From Fallopia convolvulus (taxonomy: Eukaryota; Streptophyta; Magnoliopsida; Caryophyllales; Polygonaceae): a stretch of 64,000 bases of DNA. Positions 35,214-48,200 of the stretch are shown in pieces (position 1 is the first letter of the stretch; each line of letters begins with the position of its first letter). Position numbers and translations under genes: made by a program. The stretch covers positions 53,488,622 through 53,552,621 of the forward strand of contig OZ024734.1 of NCBI GenBank assembly GCA_964016875.1, given 5' to 3'. The notes beneath the pieces were generated by a model. That model ran no database searches. It worked only from the letters and a program-made list of their open reading frames with translations, and was not told where the DNA came from.

Positions 35214-38200
35214 ATGAATTGCCTAATTTGGAATTGTCGCGGAGCCGGTAATGACGGGTTCCGTCGTGCGATTAGGTATCTCCTTAAACAACATAAGGCT
35301 GAGATCCTGGCTATTATCGAACCTAAGATTTCGGGTGACCGCGCGGACCTTGTTTGTGGGCGTCTCTCGTTCACGCGGAACGTCCGTGTTGAGGCCACCG
35401 GATTTGCCGGTGGTATCTGGCTCCTTTGGAATGAGAATGCAGTTGACATCCATGTTGTTAACCGTTATGATCGCTTCATCCACGCCTCCGTTAATTATAC
35501 CGGTAAAGTTTTCAATCTGATTATTGTCTATGCACCTCCTAGTGATACTGACAGGGGTATTTTTTGGAATGATTTGCAGGCACTTATGCTCACACTTGAT
35601 GGCCCGACGTTCGTTGGTGGCGACTTCAATTGCGTTCTTCACAGCTGGGAGAGTAAGGGTACTGTGGACCTGCTTTCGCCTGACTCAGACAAGTTCCAAC
35701 AATGGGTGGATGCTTCTGGAACTATTGATATGGGATTTACAGGGGCTCACTTCACCTGGTCAACTGGAAAATCTGCTCGAACGTTCAAAGCACGCAGGCT
35801 TGATCGTGTGTTCATCAACCATGTTGCCCGTTTTGACTGGCCTGATGCCTCGGTTCGTCACCTTCCGAGTTTTTGTTCGGACCATGCTCCGCTGCTGCTC
35901 TGTTTGGATAAACCTCGTGCGATCAATAAAGGTCGTCGCCCTTTCCGCTTCGAGGCGGCTTGGACTACTCATGAGGGTTACCATGATCTTCTTCATAACA
36001 ACTGGGATCGCCAGGCTGCTGCGCCAGTTGCCCTATGCAAATTCAAGGAGGTGGTTTGTAAGTGGAATGTCGATGTCTTCGGAAATATCCACACCCGCAA
36101 ACAATTGCTTTTCCGGCGCCTGGCGGGGATCCAAAAAGCGTTTGCTCGTGGTGTGAATCTCTACTTGATTAATCTTGAGATTGAGCTTCAGAATGAACTA
36201 AACAAAACACTTGAACAAGAAGAAATCCTGTGGCATCAGAAGTCACAGGAGAACTGGTTGTGCTCGGGGGACCGCAATACTAAGTATTTTCATATGTCCA
36301 CTATTGTGAGAAGACGTCGGAATAGAGTGGACTACCTCTTGAATGATGAGAATGAACTTCTGGAGGATGGTAAAGAGATGGAACTATTTGCTGTCAATTA
36401 CTTCAGGGAGCTGTTTGCCTTGCCAAGCAGTGTTAGGGATTTGCATTCCTTCCCTAAAGGTGGTTTTCCGCCCCTAAGTCAAGACAAGTGGAATGATATT
36501 GTGACTCCTATTTCTTCTAAGGAGGTGAATGATGCTATAATTCAGATGGGGGCCAACAAGGCACCTGGTGTCGACGGGTTCCAGCCCCTTTTCTTCCAAA
36601 AGGGTTGGAATCTGGTTGGGAGCTCGGTGTGTGAATTTGTCAAGGGTTTTTTCAGTTCTGGGAAGCTGCCTCCTGGCGTCAATGAGACGCTCATTGTGCT
36701 CCTTGCTAAAGTTGCTAAACCGGAAAAAATCAACCACTTCCGTCCTATAAGCCTCTACAACGTGCTCTAGAAAGTTATTACAAAAATCCTTGTGAATCGG
36801 ATTAGACCGGTGCTTAATAATTTGATTGGGCCTATGCAGGGTAGCTTCCTTCCGGGCCGACTTATTTCGGATAATATTGTTCTCGTTCAGGAGGTGGTCC
36901 ATTCGATGCGTAAGAAGCAGGGGCGGAAAGGCTGGATGATCTTGAAAATTGACTTAGAAAAAGCATACGACCGGTTGCGATGGGATTTCATTGTGGATAA
37001 AGTTAACTCCCGCCTCGCTGCTTGGAAGGGTCGTTTGTTCAGTTTTTCTGGGCGGGTCACCTTGGCTCGATCGGTTCTTTCGGCTATTCTTGCTTATTCT
37101 ATGGCGACGGTGTTGTTGCCGAAGAATACGTGTGACAAAATTGATCAAGTCGTCCGGAATTTCATTTGGAACCACAGTGCTGGGCGCAAGCCTATCCACC
37201 TTGTTGCTTGGGCTGATATTTGCAAGCCTCGCTCGCTGGGGGGGTTGGGTCTTCGATCTATGCGTGATCTTAACCTGGCCACTATCGGGAAACTCGGGTG
37301 GCGTTTTCTGCATGATAATGAAGGGCTTTGGAGTACCGTGATTAAGGCTAAGTACATTCGGAGTTCGGGCGCTAATGTGACCGCTACTTCTTAAATTTGG
37401 CAAGGGCTACAAACTGGGGTGAGAGAAGTCATTTCAAAGGGTTGTAAATGGTCCATTGGGAATGGGCGGGCTATGGCTCGATGTGTGGCTGGGAGAGGAT
37501 CGCCTTATTGATCTCGCTAAAGCTGCTGTGGACGGCGAACTGTTGTACTGTTCGGTAAGAGAGTTGTGGGTTGACTCCTTTGGTTGGAGATGGGATTAAT
37601 TGGAGCAGCTGCTACCCTCGGTTATTCTGCTCAAGCTTGCTGCTGTTAGGATTGACTCGGCGTCGGCTTCGCCGGATACTTTAGCTTGGAACTGTACTGC
37701 TGATGGGGATTACTCAATCAATTCGGCCCTGAACCTGCTGACGCCCCCTGCTGCCGGTACTGACGGGAGTATTTACGTTGCTATTTGGCGCCTGCAAGTT
37801 CATGAGCGAACTCGATACTTCGTTTGGTTGACTGTGCAGGGGAAGATTCTCACCAATTGTGAGCGTAGGCGTCGTCATCTCACGAATAATGACACTTGCT
37901 GCTTGTGCAATTCCGCTCCCGAATCTCTTGAGCACCTGTTCCGTGATTGTCGGAGGGTGGGGAATTTTTGGGACTTACTTGGTCCGCCGTTGAATGCCTC
38001 TGATTTTTATTCTTTGTCTTTTGCAGGCTGGATACGGGCCAACATTATGATCCGGAGCTGCAACGGGGACGGGATCGCGTGGGCATCAATGTTTGCTACT
38101 GCGTTATGGTGGATTTGGAAGTGGAGAAATGAGGTGGTCTTCAGGAATCAGATTCGGGTGGTTGATGCTGCTGGATTCGTACGTGCGCGGGCTATGGAGT

Positions 38201-38775
38201 ACAAACGTGCCTGGGAATCGAGGAGTTTGGGGCCGATTAAACAGCCCACTGTGGAGAAGTTCATCGCTTGGTTTAAACCGCCCACTGGCTGGATAAAGAT
38301 CAATTCGGACGGTTCGGTCATTAGTAATGGGAGCGCTGCGGCAGGTGGTGTTTAGCGGGACTCGGATGGCCGGTGGATTGGTGGATTCGTTCATATGATT
38401 GGTTGTTGTACTGTCCCGATGGCCGAGCTTTGGGGTATTTTGAACGGTCTCAAGCTTGCTTGGGATCTGGGCTTCAGAAACGTTATGTTGGAGGCCGACT
38501 CCAAGCTCGCTATCGACCTCATTGGGAAACCGTTGAGACCGACTCACCCCCTTTTCAGCCTGGTTTCGCAATGCCAAGGCTTCCTTGCTCGGGATTGGAA
38601 TGCCCGGGTCTCCCATGTCTTTAGGGAAGCGAACATGGTCGCTGACTCCCTCGCCTCGATTGCTTTTTCTTTTCCACTAGGTTTTCATTCTTTAGTTCAC
38701 CCGCCTGTGGGTTTAACTTCTTTGTTGTTGGACGATTTGAGAGGTCGGGCCTTACCTCGCCTGGTTAGCCCTTAG
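35214..38775 (+). pseudogene. LINE-B ORF2 lacking the RT active site
   Basis: Starts MNCLIWNCRGAG 34 nt after ORF1. The endonuclease (VGGDFNC, CSDHAPLL) and N-terminal RT (MQGSFLPGR, IDLEKAYDRL) are present. A TAG stop occurs near 36768. After RWDFI (near 36990) the sequence jumps directly to VDKVNSRLAAW, losing about 170 codons, including the FADD active site, without changing frame. More stops follow near 37392 and 37598, with a small loss near 37475. The zinc-finger RVT region and the RNase H (KINSDGS, ADSLASIAF) continue to 38775. It cannot act as a reverse transcriptase. Confidence 0.88.
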
Positions 38776-38878
38776 CCTCTCTTGTTTTGTTGTTTGTTTG
38801 TTTAGTTATCTAATCCCTCACCCGGGCCTTGCTCTGGTGTTTTCGACCCAAAAAAAAAAATTGTGTACGCAATTACCC

Positions 38879-38935
38879 GTACATCCGCAGGTCAAAGAGG
38901 AGAATGGCAGCTCGGTATTCCTTTTCATAACACAG
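38879..38935 (+). pseudogene. SCPL 5' end fragment
   Basis: About 55 bp just after the LINE-B tail resemble the leader and start of SCPL-3: ACATCCGCAGGTCAAAGAGG then ATGGCAGCTCGGTAT, compared with AAATCAAAGACGAG and ATGGCAACTCATTAT. The frame stops after a few codons. It is probably the relic of another cluster member, cut by rearrangement or by the LINE. Confidence 0.5.
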
Positions 38936-39109
38936 AGCATTAAATTTTGCAAAATCTAAGGAGCCTAGGTTCAAAAAACCTTGTGTAATAAATTCAACAG
39001 ACAAATAAAATACTCCGTACTTTCTAAACTTGAGTGTTTTTTCTTCTTGGGTTGAATAAACTTGAGTTTATTAATGTGTGTCATTCTGAACATTTTAGAA
39101 AAATTATTT

Positions 39110-39294
39110 AATATGTTTATATGTTGAGAAGATTGTGTGATTTTTGGAAAATATACTTATACAGTAGTTGAGTAGTTTTAATAATTTCCCTTAATTTAGT
39201 ATTTTGTTATCGAAACTCTTTAATTTAGGGGTTAAATTGTGTAATTTTAACCTATATATATACCCACACATCGATCTGCAAATCAAAGACGAGA
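39110..39294 (+). promoter_or_regulatory. Promoter and leader of SCPL-3
   Basis: A TATA box-like TATATATATA (39252-39261) lies about 35 bp before the ATG, implying a very short 5' leader. A weaker match to the shared promoter block of SCPL-1 and SCPL-2 (TATGTTGAGAAGATTGTGTG, 39119-39138) shows common ancestry but greater divergence. Confidence 0.55.
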
Positions 39295-42200
39295 ATGGCA
39301 ACTCATTATATGGTGACGGTGGCGATCACACTTCTTGTGGCGGCGCAACCAGCATTTTCCGGGCAGCTCGTTGAGTATCTGCCCGGCTACGAAGGCAAGC
39401 TCCCCTTCAAGCTAGAAACTGGGTACGCACTCAAACTAACAATTAATTAATTAATCAGTGTTGTTTAAGTAGTAATTAATTATACTTAAAATTAATTCAT
39501 TCCCCAATTGATTGAAGATATGTAAGTGTTGGGGAGATTGAGATGTTCTACTACTTGGTCGAATCGCAAGGAAATCCGAAGACGGATCCGCTCTTCCTTT
39601 GGCTTTCCGGCGGCCCTGGTTGCTCTTCTGTTAGTGGCATGCTCTATGAGATTGGTATGTTTTGGACAGTTCAAATTGTCCCTTCATCTTTTTGAATCAA
39701 AGTAATTTGGTCCTATGTTCTGTTCCTAGTTAGCTACTCCTTCCGTTTAACAATAGATGTCCATATAAATAATTTTTCTTGTTTCACAATAGATGTTCAT
39801 ATAATAATTTTTTCTATTTATACTCCTAATAATTACATCACATTAAACATATACACTTTTCCTAAAGTAACTTTTAGGAGTAAAAAGTACCATTTTATAG
39901 GGGTATTTTTGGGAGAACTTTTCCCCTTTAATATATGTGCAATTTTGTTTAGGAGTTGTTTGTGTTTAATTAGGACCCGTACGTTTCGATGACTTGCCAA
40001 TCATAAGATATAATGTTAAGTGACAACTCAGTTGTCATAAATAAAGGTTTATGATATCCAGTCTTTTAAATTACTCCTTCTGTTACTCTCAATTGGTTTT
40101 ATGATAGAGTCATATACATTATATTGGTCTACGAGAGTTTTAACACCTTAACTTGAGATAATTTGTATTGCAATAAGTTTAATATGTGTTGGTAATTGAA
40201 ATTTTCATTTTGAGCTTCAGGTCCTTTGGAGATCAATTTAACTAGATATGATGATGATGGTTTCGTCACGCTCAACTACTATGCAAACACTTGGACAAAG
40301 GTTAATTTGTTAACATAAATAAGAGCTCTTTTTCTACCTATGTTTTTTTCCCACTAGAATTAACTACTCACAAATTCAAATTCTATATGTTGTATTTATA
40401 GTTTGCAAGTATATTGTTTTTGGACTCTCCAGTTGGTACTGGGTTCACATATTCTAATACGGTAGACGGGTGGGCAAGTTCCGACACAATTGCAGCTAAA
40501 CACGCCTACGAATTCTTGCTTAAGGTATTTAATTTGTACAAGATCTCTTTCAAATTAAGATTTAGTATACACTAGTTGTTCTCGTCGTGCCTTACACGAC
40601 TATGACTCGATATTGTTTTTAGATAAACTATAAAAAATATATTAATAAATAAAATGTATTATAAATAATAATTGTGAATTGGTGATTTATATAAATTGTA
40701 AAAAAAGTATAATTCTAAATTAAAGATTTTGATAGCAAAAATGAAAATAATGAGACATTTAATATGGATTAGCAAATAAAATTGACTTGACATGTACGTA
40801 TATTATAAAAAAAAACATTACCGAAAAATTATAATTGAAAATTACAATTGTAATTGGTTGTATGTAAATTATCAAAAAAATCAAAATTGAAAATCCAAAG
40901 ATATATCGTAATTGAAATTTAAAATTTTGGCAACAAAAAGATTCGATCATATCTAAATATTATAATGGAAAAAAATATTGATTAACAAAAAAAATCGACT
41001 TATTTATTATGGATTCGAACAAAAAAAGATTGTAAAACCGTAACTCATTTTTTCTACATATTTATTATGGATTCGAACATGATGAGAGATGTGCCACATC
41101 ATCTTTTGCCACATATCATTCCTAAAATGCGCCACATCAGATTTTGACACGTGTCATCTCCTCATTAATTCATATAAATTATACAAAAAAATTGGTAGTT
41201 TTAGAAACAAATCTTATAATATCATCCAATATTTTAGAAAGAATCTAAATTGTAATTTTGGAAGTTTAATTTAAGTTAAATTTTTGTAATGTATTATTAA
41301 TGAAACATTAATTATAAAATTGATCATAAATTCATAATAGAAATTTGAAATTAATAGAACTCGTACAAATAGAAAAAAGATATGATTTATGTAATATTTA
41401 CATAAATAACGAAAAAAGATTGAAAGTTTAAAGTAGGAACAAAAAAGATATGACCTATCTAATTCGGCCGTAATTTTCTAAAATAAAAATCCATGTGATT
41501 TACTTAATTATAATTTATTATACTAATTTTAATTGAAGTTTATCTCTAATTCTCACATATACGATTCACGATATATGTGATGGAGGCGATGCTCGCGGTG
41601 TAAATGAGGGATCCGCAATCACCATCCTTAATCATTGTATAGTCGGCGTGCTTGAGGATAGTGGAGAAAAAAAAGGGTAAAAGAAGAATGAGTCATGAAG
41701 TGTTTTTATTGATGGAGAAGAAGAATGAAAGGTTATGGAGAGCATCAACAAACCGATCAAAGGAAGATGACATAGAGAGTACGCAGTAACAAATCGATCA
41801 ATGAAGATTATCAAGAAATTGATAGATGGACATTTCAGTGTAGATCAAGCAAAAATCGATTGCAAAAGCCAACCGTTTAGTAAGAACATAGGAACATATA
41901 GTGTTTTTATTAATGGTAGATTCTTCTTGATGGAGAGGAAGAATGAAACCCTAGGAACATATAGTGTTTTTATTAGTGTATTTAGATTTAAATTATTTAT
42001 TATTTATAATCATAGTTAAATATGACATGTAAATGAGGAGGCATAATATAATATGATGTGACATATGACGTGTTATATGACATAAAAATATAATGACAAG
42101 GCTTAATAAAAAGATGACACGTGGCAAAATCTAAGGTGGCGTATTCTAGAAACGACATGTGGCAAAAGATGAGGTGGCGCAACGTGGAGGCTCCAAACCT

Positions 42201-45200
42201 TATTGCTTTTATATATATATAGTAGATTAATTAGAATCTTATACTCCATTTAATGTATTAGTTCACATTAAATCGTATTAATTAAATTGGACATCCAAAT
42301 ATGGCTTTAGATGGAAAGGTATGGTCTTGTTATGAACAAAGAATATATTCTAGGAAAGAAAAAGAATCCATAACAAAGGATATGAACACTCTTTCTACAT
42401 CTAAAGTTGAGAGTAAACTAGTCTCGTATATAATTTCTTAGGTTACTCTTTTTATTGTTAATTGATTTTAGGATGAATCCAACTGAATTTATATTTAAAG
42501 TTTACATATGCACAATCCCTAGTTTATTGATCCATGGAAAGTTTATAGCTAAAAATACCGCCCTAGTTTATTGATCCATGGAAAATTTATAGCTGGAATA
42601 CTACAATAACTCCTAACTTCGAGATTACATTCGTCGATCTGGCGATAGTAATCTCGAAGTGACGACGATATGTGCACAAATTGTCCAACAAGGAAGTTGA
42701 AGGTCTTATTCGTAATGAGGAAGTCGAAGTGTTGTTTAACTCTTGATATTTGAAATGCTTTATTTCATTCTTTTGTTTATGTTTATTTATTTATCTTGTA
42801 AGGATTTATGTTTTTTTTTTATGTAGTGGTTGGAAGAAAACCCAAAGTACCTTCTAGTTGAAGCATACATAGCGGGTGATTCTTACGCTGGACTAATTGT
42901 GCCTCAAATAACCAAGTTAGTCGTAGAAGGTAAGTAATTCACTAAGACTGTTCGGTATAGGCTTTTGGAAGTTATTGAAAGTTTTTACTATTATTTAAAA
43001 CTTACCTAAATGAGTGTTTGATAAAATAAGATTTTTTTAGAATGTGGAGATTTTAGTATAAATAGGTTTTAGGAGGTTTCTAACATTTTAACACTATTTT
43101 TTTATGTTAATATTTTAAGTAATATTCTTGTTTGGTAATTTTATACTAAAACCTATCTAAAAACTTTATAATATCAACTAAATAAGATTTAGGAGGTTTA
43201 AAAAAAGAAAACATACAATATACACACCCAAAAACTTTTTTAAAAACCATCATCTCCTCAAATATCTTATTTTTACTAAACAAACTTAAAAATCTTTGGA
43301 AAAACACATAAGAAAAGTACAAATTTATTAAATTACCGATGAAATTGAGATTTTGTTCCAATGGAGATTTAAAAAATACTTTATAAATAGAGTTGAAAAA
43401 TCTCAACCGTTAAATAAAATATTAAAATGAAATGATCGAAGATCTGTACGTGTTAATTAGTAAGACAAATCGAGAACTATTCCAGAGACAGTTCCCAACG
43501 CGGCGGAATAAGATAACACAGAAAATGAAACTGTAACGTAGTAGATGGACACGTTCCCTTATAGAGGAACCTCTATAGCCAACTAGATGGAGAGTAAATA
43601 TCTACCTCCCTTGGAGGATTTGTAACAACCACTATATTAAATTGATAGATCTCTAGATACACAATACAAACACGAACTTCTCTATTGTTTGTAAATCCCA
43701 AATACAAACAATATTATCAACTTAAGTCATCATGGATCTAGATCTACTAAACGCAATCAATATGGTACTAGAATCTGACTCGTTCCTGATCGATGCAGGT
43801 CCCTTTTGCACGGGAACCAACTTCCAATTCGATGACGAGCTTCACACAATTCCCATCGATTGGATCTGGCACTTTCTTCTCTGGATCTGGTTCGTCGTCT
43901 TCACTTGAGTTGCTCGCATTCTCTCTTTCTTTCTAGATCACTTGCTTCCTTTAGTGAATACTGTTCATTCCTTTCTAAGAGTGTAGTTGACCTAGCTTCA
44001 TCTCTTTCTATTTATAGTGGTCGCTTCTTTCTATTTGACGCTTTTTCCTTTTACTCTTGGGGCACATGATACTGTTGCAAAAGACCAACGTGCCCTTTTG
44101 GAAATTTTTCAACTTGGGACATTTCTATCCTTTTGTGCTTGCTGCCCAAGTCAACGGTGAAAAATCTCTTTTGTCCTTCTTTTCATTGTCACGTACCCAG
44201 GTGGCTTACGGGGAATATTTCCTTTTCTTTTCCTATAATCATGTATCTTTCATGTATTCACTTGAGTAGGAAATTAGTTCCAAGTGTTTGTCATTATCAA
44301 AACTTCGATTACTCAAATGGAGAAACCATTGTTCCAATGTTAGGAACTAACACTGATCCAACAATTTCCCCCTTTTTGATGATGACAAACTTTTACAAAA
44401 AAAATGCAAGTTAGGGAAACAGGAAAGATAGATTGAATGAGATTCGACACCAAAGAAGGATACTAAGATGCTTGAAGATACTTAGTTCCCCTTGAAATGG
44501 ACATGCAGTTCAATTTTCTAAGATTTTTAAGCAGATAGTACCCCCTCAGCTTATGGAATCTTTTACTTCTATATTCTCTTAAACACAACGCATCTCCTCA
44601 TTTTTTCACTTCCCCCCTTTCGACATCATCGAAAAGAGTTAAGACTAGAATAACGGAAAAGCAGGTAAAGCACAATCATAACTGAAGAATAATTGTCAAT
44701 GCATTTATAGAAGAAACAATTTCATACAAGCATGGGAAAACATAATCTTAAAATATTTGAGAGAGAGGGTCAGATGAGATTGGGAGAGGTTTTGTGAGGG
44801 ACTTGTTCATGGTTTGGAGGAGGAGGAAGGAAGCTTCTGTTGGATGTCGAGGAGAACATCAAAGATCCGTTTATTGACTCCACATAGACGGTTTAGTAAG
44901 CTTATTCATTAGGCAAAAAAGTGTCTACGTCTAAGTCAAGGCGCATACCTCCTTCTCCATTTTCTGTCTTATCTTCATTTCTTGACATAGTGTTGAGCAT
45001 CTTAAACCTTGAACCGAGATGCTCCTAACTTTCAACTAAATTAATATCATTCCCTACCTTGTCTACAACTACTCTCTTCCCCTTTGAGACCTTGATCCAA
45101 CCATCTTGTTGGTTTGTATGGCTAGCAATCCCAATATCATCAACCCTCTTGTTAGTCCTCTTAGTATCCTCTTCTTTCTTAGTGTTAGTATTCACAGTAT

Positions 45201-48200
45201 CATGTGCCGCTTCCTTGGCTTTACTCGTGCCCTCATGCAATGGAGTCTTAGCTTGGTTGTTCTCTATTTGGCACTTGATGGCCTATTTCATCACTCATAT
45301 TCTTTTCCGTGTGTGACCCTATATGGGATTTAGCTTCAATCTTCTATTTAAAGCAACATCTGATTTTCAATGGCATTCACCATTTGCATATCCAAACACT
45401 TTGCAAAGCTCACACCTTCTTTGCACCCATTCATACTTTATAGGTTAGACTATAACCTCCCCATATTCTCCATGAAAGGCAATTTCAGTCTTCAAAGGCT
45501 TTGCAGCTAACACATCAACCAAGATACAGGCAAAAGATAAACGTTCCTAGTTTTCTATGACTATGTTTGTGAAAATTAGCCTACCAAGAGCATTGTCATT
45601 CCTTTCAAAGAAGGTTTCATCCCAAAAACGCACATCAAGATTGGGCAAGGTTGCCAAAATTTAAGTAGTGTTAAAGCAAGAAGGGTCTACTTTTGCCCCC
45701 TCTGTCCACCTTTTTAGAACCAGAAACTTGATGCCACCAACCAACCAAGGTACTTGTTGTAGTACCCATTCTATGTCTTTCTCATTCTCAAATATGAAGT
45801 TGAACACACCTGAATTTCCATTTGGTTAAGGTCTTTCCATTTCCTTCTTTGTGAATCAAATGATTCCATCATCACAACCTTCTATGTATGATAATCGTTT
45901 TCCATTAATGTTTGCTTTTTTAACATTGAGTTGATGTTTTTTTTTTTTTTTTTTTTGTAATTATTGCATACGAGTATGTTGAAATATTGTTTGGGACAAA
46001 GAGATTGAACCACTTGAAATAATGCATGTTAGAGTAAATTTGGTGAAAGAGCTAGTCCTAATTTATCTGTAAGTTTATGAAACTTTCCAAAAACAATATG
46101 CAAATATTATTGAAATGACGGATGATGATATATAATGCAGGTCTTGAAGCACAAATTCAACCACGTGTGAATCTCAAGGTTCATATATAGCTAGCTTTTC
46201 TAGCACCTAGGGTTTTGAATAGTTAACAAATATGTATATCCTCACTTATTTACCAACAAACTTGTTGTAGGGATATCTTCTTGGAAGCCCGTTAACAGAT
46301 CAATTTCTTGATGATAATGTATTCTTCGTTGTTGCTCATCGATTGGGACTTATATCAGATGAAATGTATGAGGTAATTAATAGCAATTCTACTATAAAAA
46401 ATCAACCTTGCAAATTGCTTACAACACATTTGATTCGGTTTTACCTACAGACAGGTAAAGAAAGTTGCAATGAGAACTATGTGGATGTGGATCCATCCAA
46501 CACAAAATGTGTTCTTGCATTGGAACAATACAACAAGGTATGTGGTTTAATTTGTTAGAATGTTTATCTTATATCTGAAAGTTGGGACTTAATTGAACTA
46601 GTAAATAACTTAGCGGATTACTCTTCCTATTAACAATTGGTTTTAGGATTGAACCCCGCAGAGCTAATATGGTATCAGGGCCAGTTCCCCCAGTTGCACT
46701 TGCAGGGGTGTGTTAGAATATACATCCCACATCTGAAAATTGGGACTTAAACTACACTAGTATATAACTCAGCGGATTACTCCTCCTATTGTTCATTGAT
46801 TTTATAATATAATTTCGTTGGAGTAATACAATTGTGATCATGATAAATTTAATCATTTCAGTGTACCAATGATTTGGACGGAAGTAGTGTTTTGGACCCA
46901 AAATGTCCAATTGCAAGACCAAATGAAGCAACGAATAAAAGATCTCTTCAAGATTCATCCAAACAATATGTTCTTTCTCAAACAAGAATCCAAAGATTTC
47001 GGTGTCGAGTAATTTGTTTTTTTTTCTTAACATATCAAACTATCGAAATTAATTCACATTTTTTCATTGATAATTGATAAATAAAAGTCTAACTTCTAAC
47101 TTTGTATCATGTAGTACTCCCAATATTTACCATCAAACAAGTGGTTCAATGATCCTCAAGTTAGGAAGGCTTTACATGTCCGAGAGGTATTTTAAATAAT
47201 TTTTTCAATTATTTTCCTTATGTTATATGAGTACGGTTTAAATAAAACAACTTATTATCCTATAAAATAAGGAGTGTTTAGAATCATTGGATCAAGGAGA
47301 TCCAAGGGATGATGTTCTATCCCTTTTAGGGACGCGGTGATATTTTTGTAATTTTCTAAAAATTATAAAAGTGCATCGTTAACGTGAAAAAGTGCATTGC
47401 GAAATAACAAAAGTGCAATACTAAACCAAAAAAGTGCTAACAAAAATAAAGCCAGCAATTCATTGTAAAAGTGCATCTGTAATGCACTTTTTGGTATATA
47501 GCAATGTACTTTTTCACCATAACGATGCACTTTTTAATCATAACGATGTACTTTTGTAATTTCAGAAAAATTACAAAAATGGCACCGCGTCCTTAAAAGA
47601 AATAGAACATCAATCCTTGGATCACCTTGATCCAAAGGCGCTGAACACTCCTTACTTTATAGAATAAATAGTTTTTTTATTTGAACCTTACTCTATGTTA
47701 TATATGTACTATATAGATGCCATCTTTTTATTTTTATTTTTTGATTTCTCTATCATTTTTGTTTCTCTAATAAAAATAGGATACCTTACCCGAGTGGATA
47801 AGGTGCAACCATAGCATCAGTTATAATGAAGATGTGAGCAGTGTTACTGATATTCATAAATACCTCACAACCAAAGTTTTACATGTTTTAGTCATGAGGT
47901 ATGATGCCCCCACTCTTTCGAGCTTGTTTGAATTACCATTCATTATGTATTATAATACAATTTTTTGCATTATAATGCAAAACTTTACGTTATAATATAA
48001 AATAATGTATTATTAAAGGTAATCCAAACATGCGCTTATTCTTCATATTGGTTTACCCAACCATGCATGTCATCTATTCAATAATTCATACTAATCGATA
48101 TTGAATTAACACGCAACATATATAACTGATGAACTTAATTAACTCTTCATGCAAGCAATATATATATGTGTGACTTGCTATGTAAAGAATCAAGTCATCT

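Larger units (their letters stand above)
33430..38860 (+). mobile_element. Second plant L1-type LINE (LINE-B), defective
   Basis: Contains a 5' leader, ORF1, ORF2 and a 3' UTR ending CGACCC plus A10 (38850-38860). It is the same family as LINE-A by protein order and motifs, but in the opposite orientation and intergenic. The 5' boundary is inferred from the leader length of LINE-A. I found no target duplication. It is older than LINE-A: several stops, a frame break and a large internal deletion. Confidence 0.85.

Noticed and set aside
36542..37403. Minus-strand frames of 60-150 codons in LINE-B ORF2
   Set aside because: They overlap the plus-strand frame with clear RT motifs and have no motifs of their own.
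43433..44363. Solo LTR with its own target duplication
   Set aside because: The polypurine tract and 3' internal sequence follow directly at 44364, so it is a 3' LTR with part of the element.
45938..45957. T run as the poly(A) tail of the neighbouring LINE ORF1 remnant
   Set aside because: For a minus-strand LINE the tail must be at the low-coordinate end; this run is at the 5' side of ORF1, so it is unrelated or from another event.
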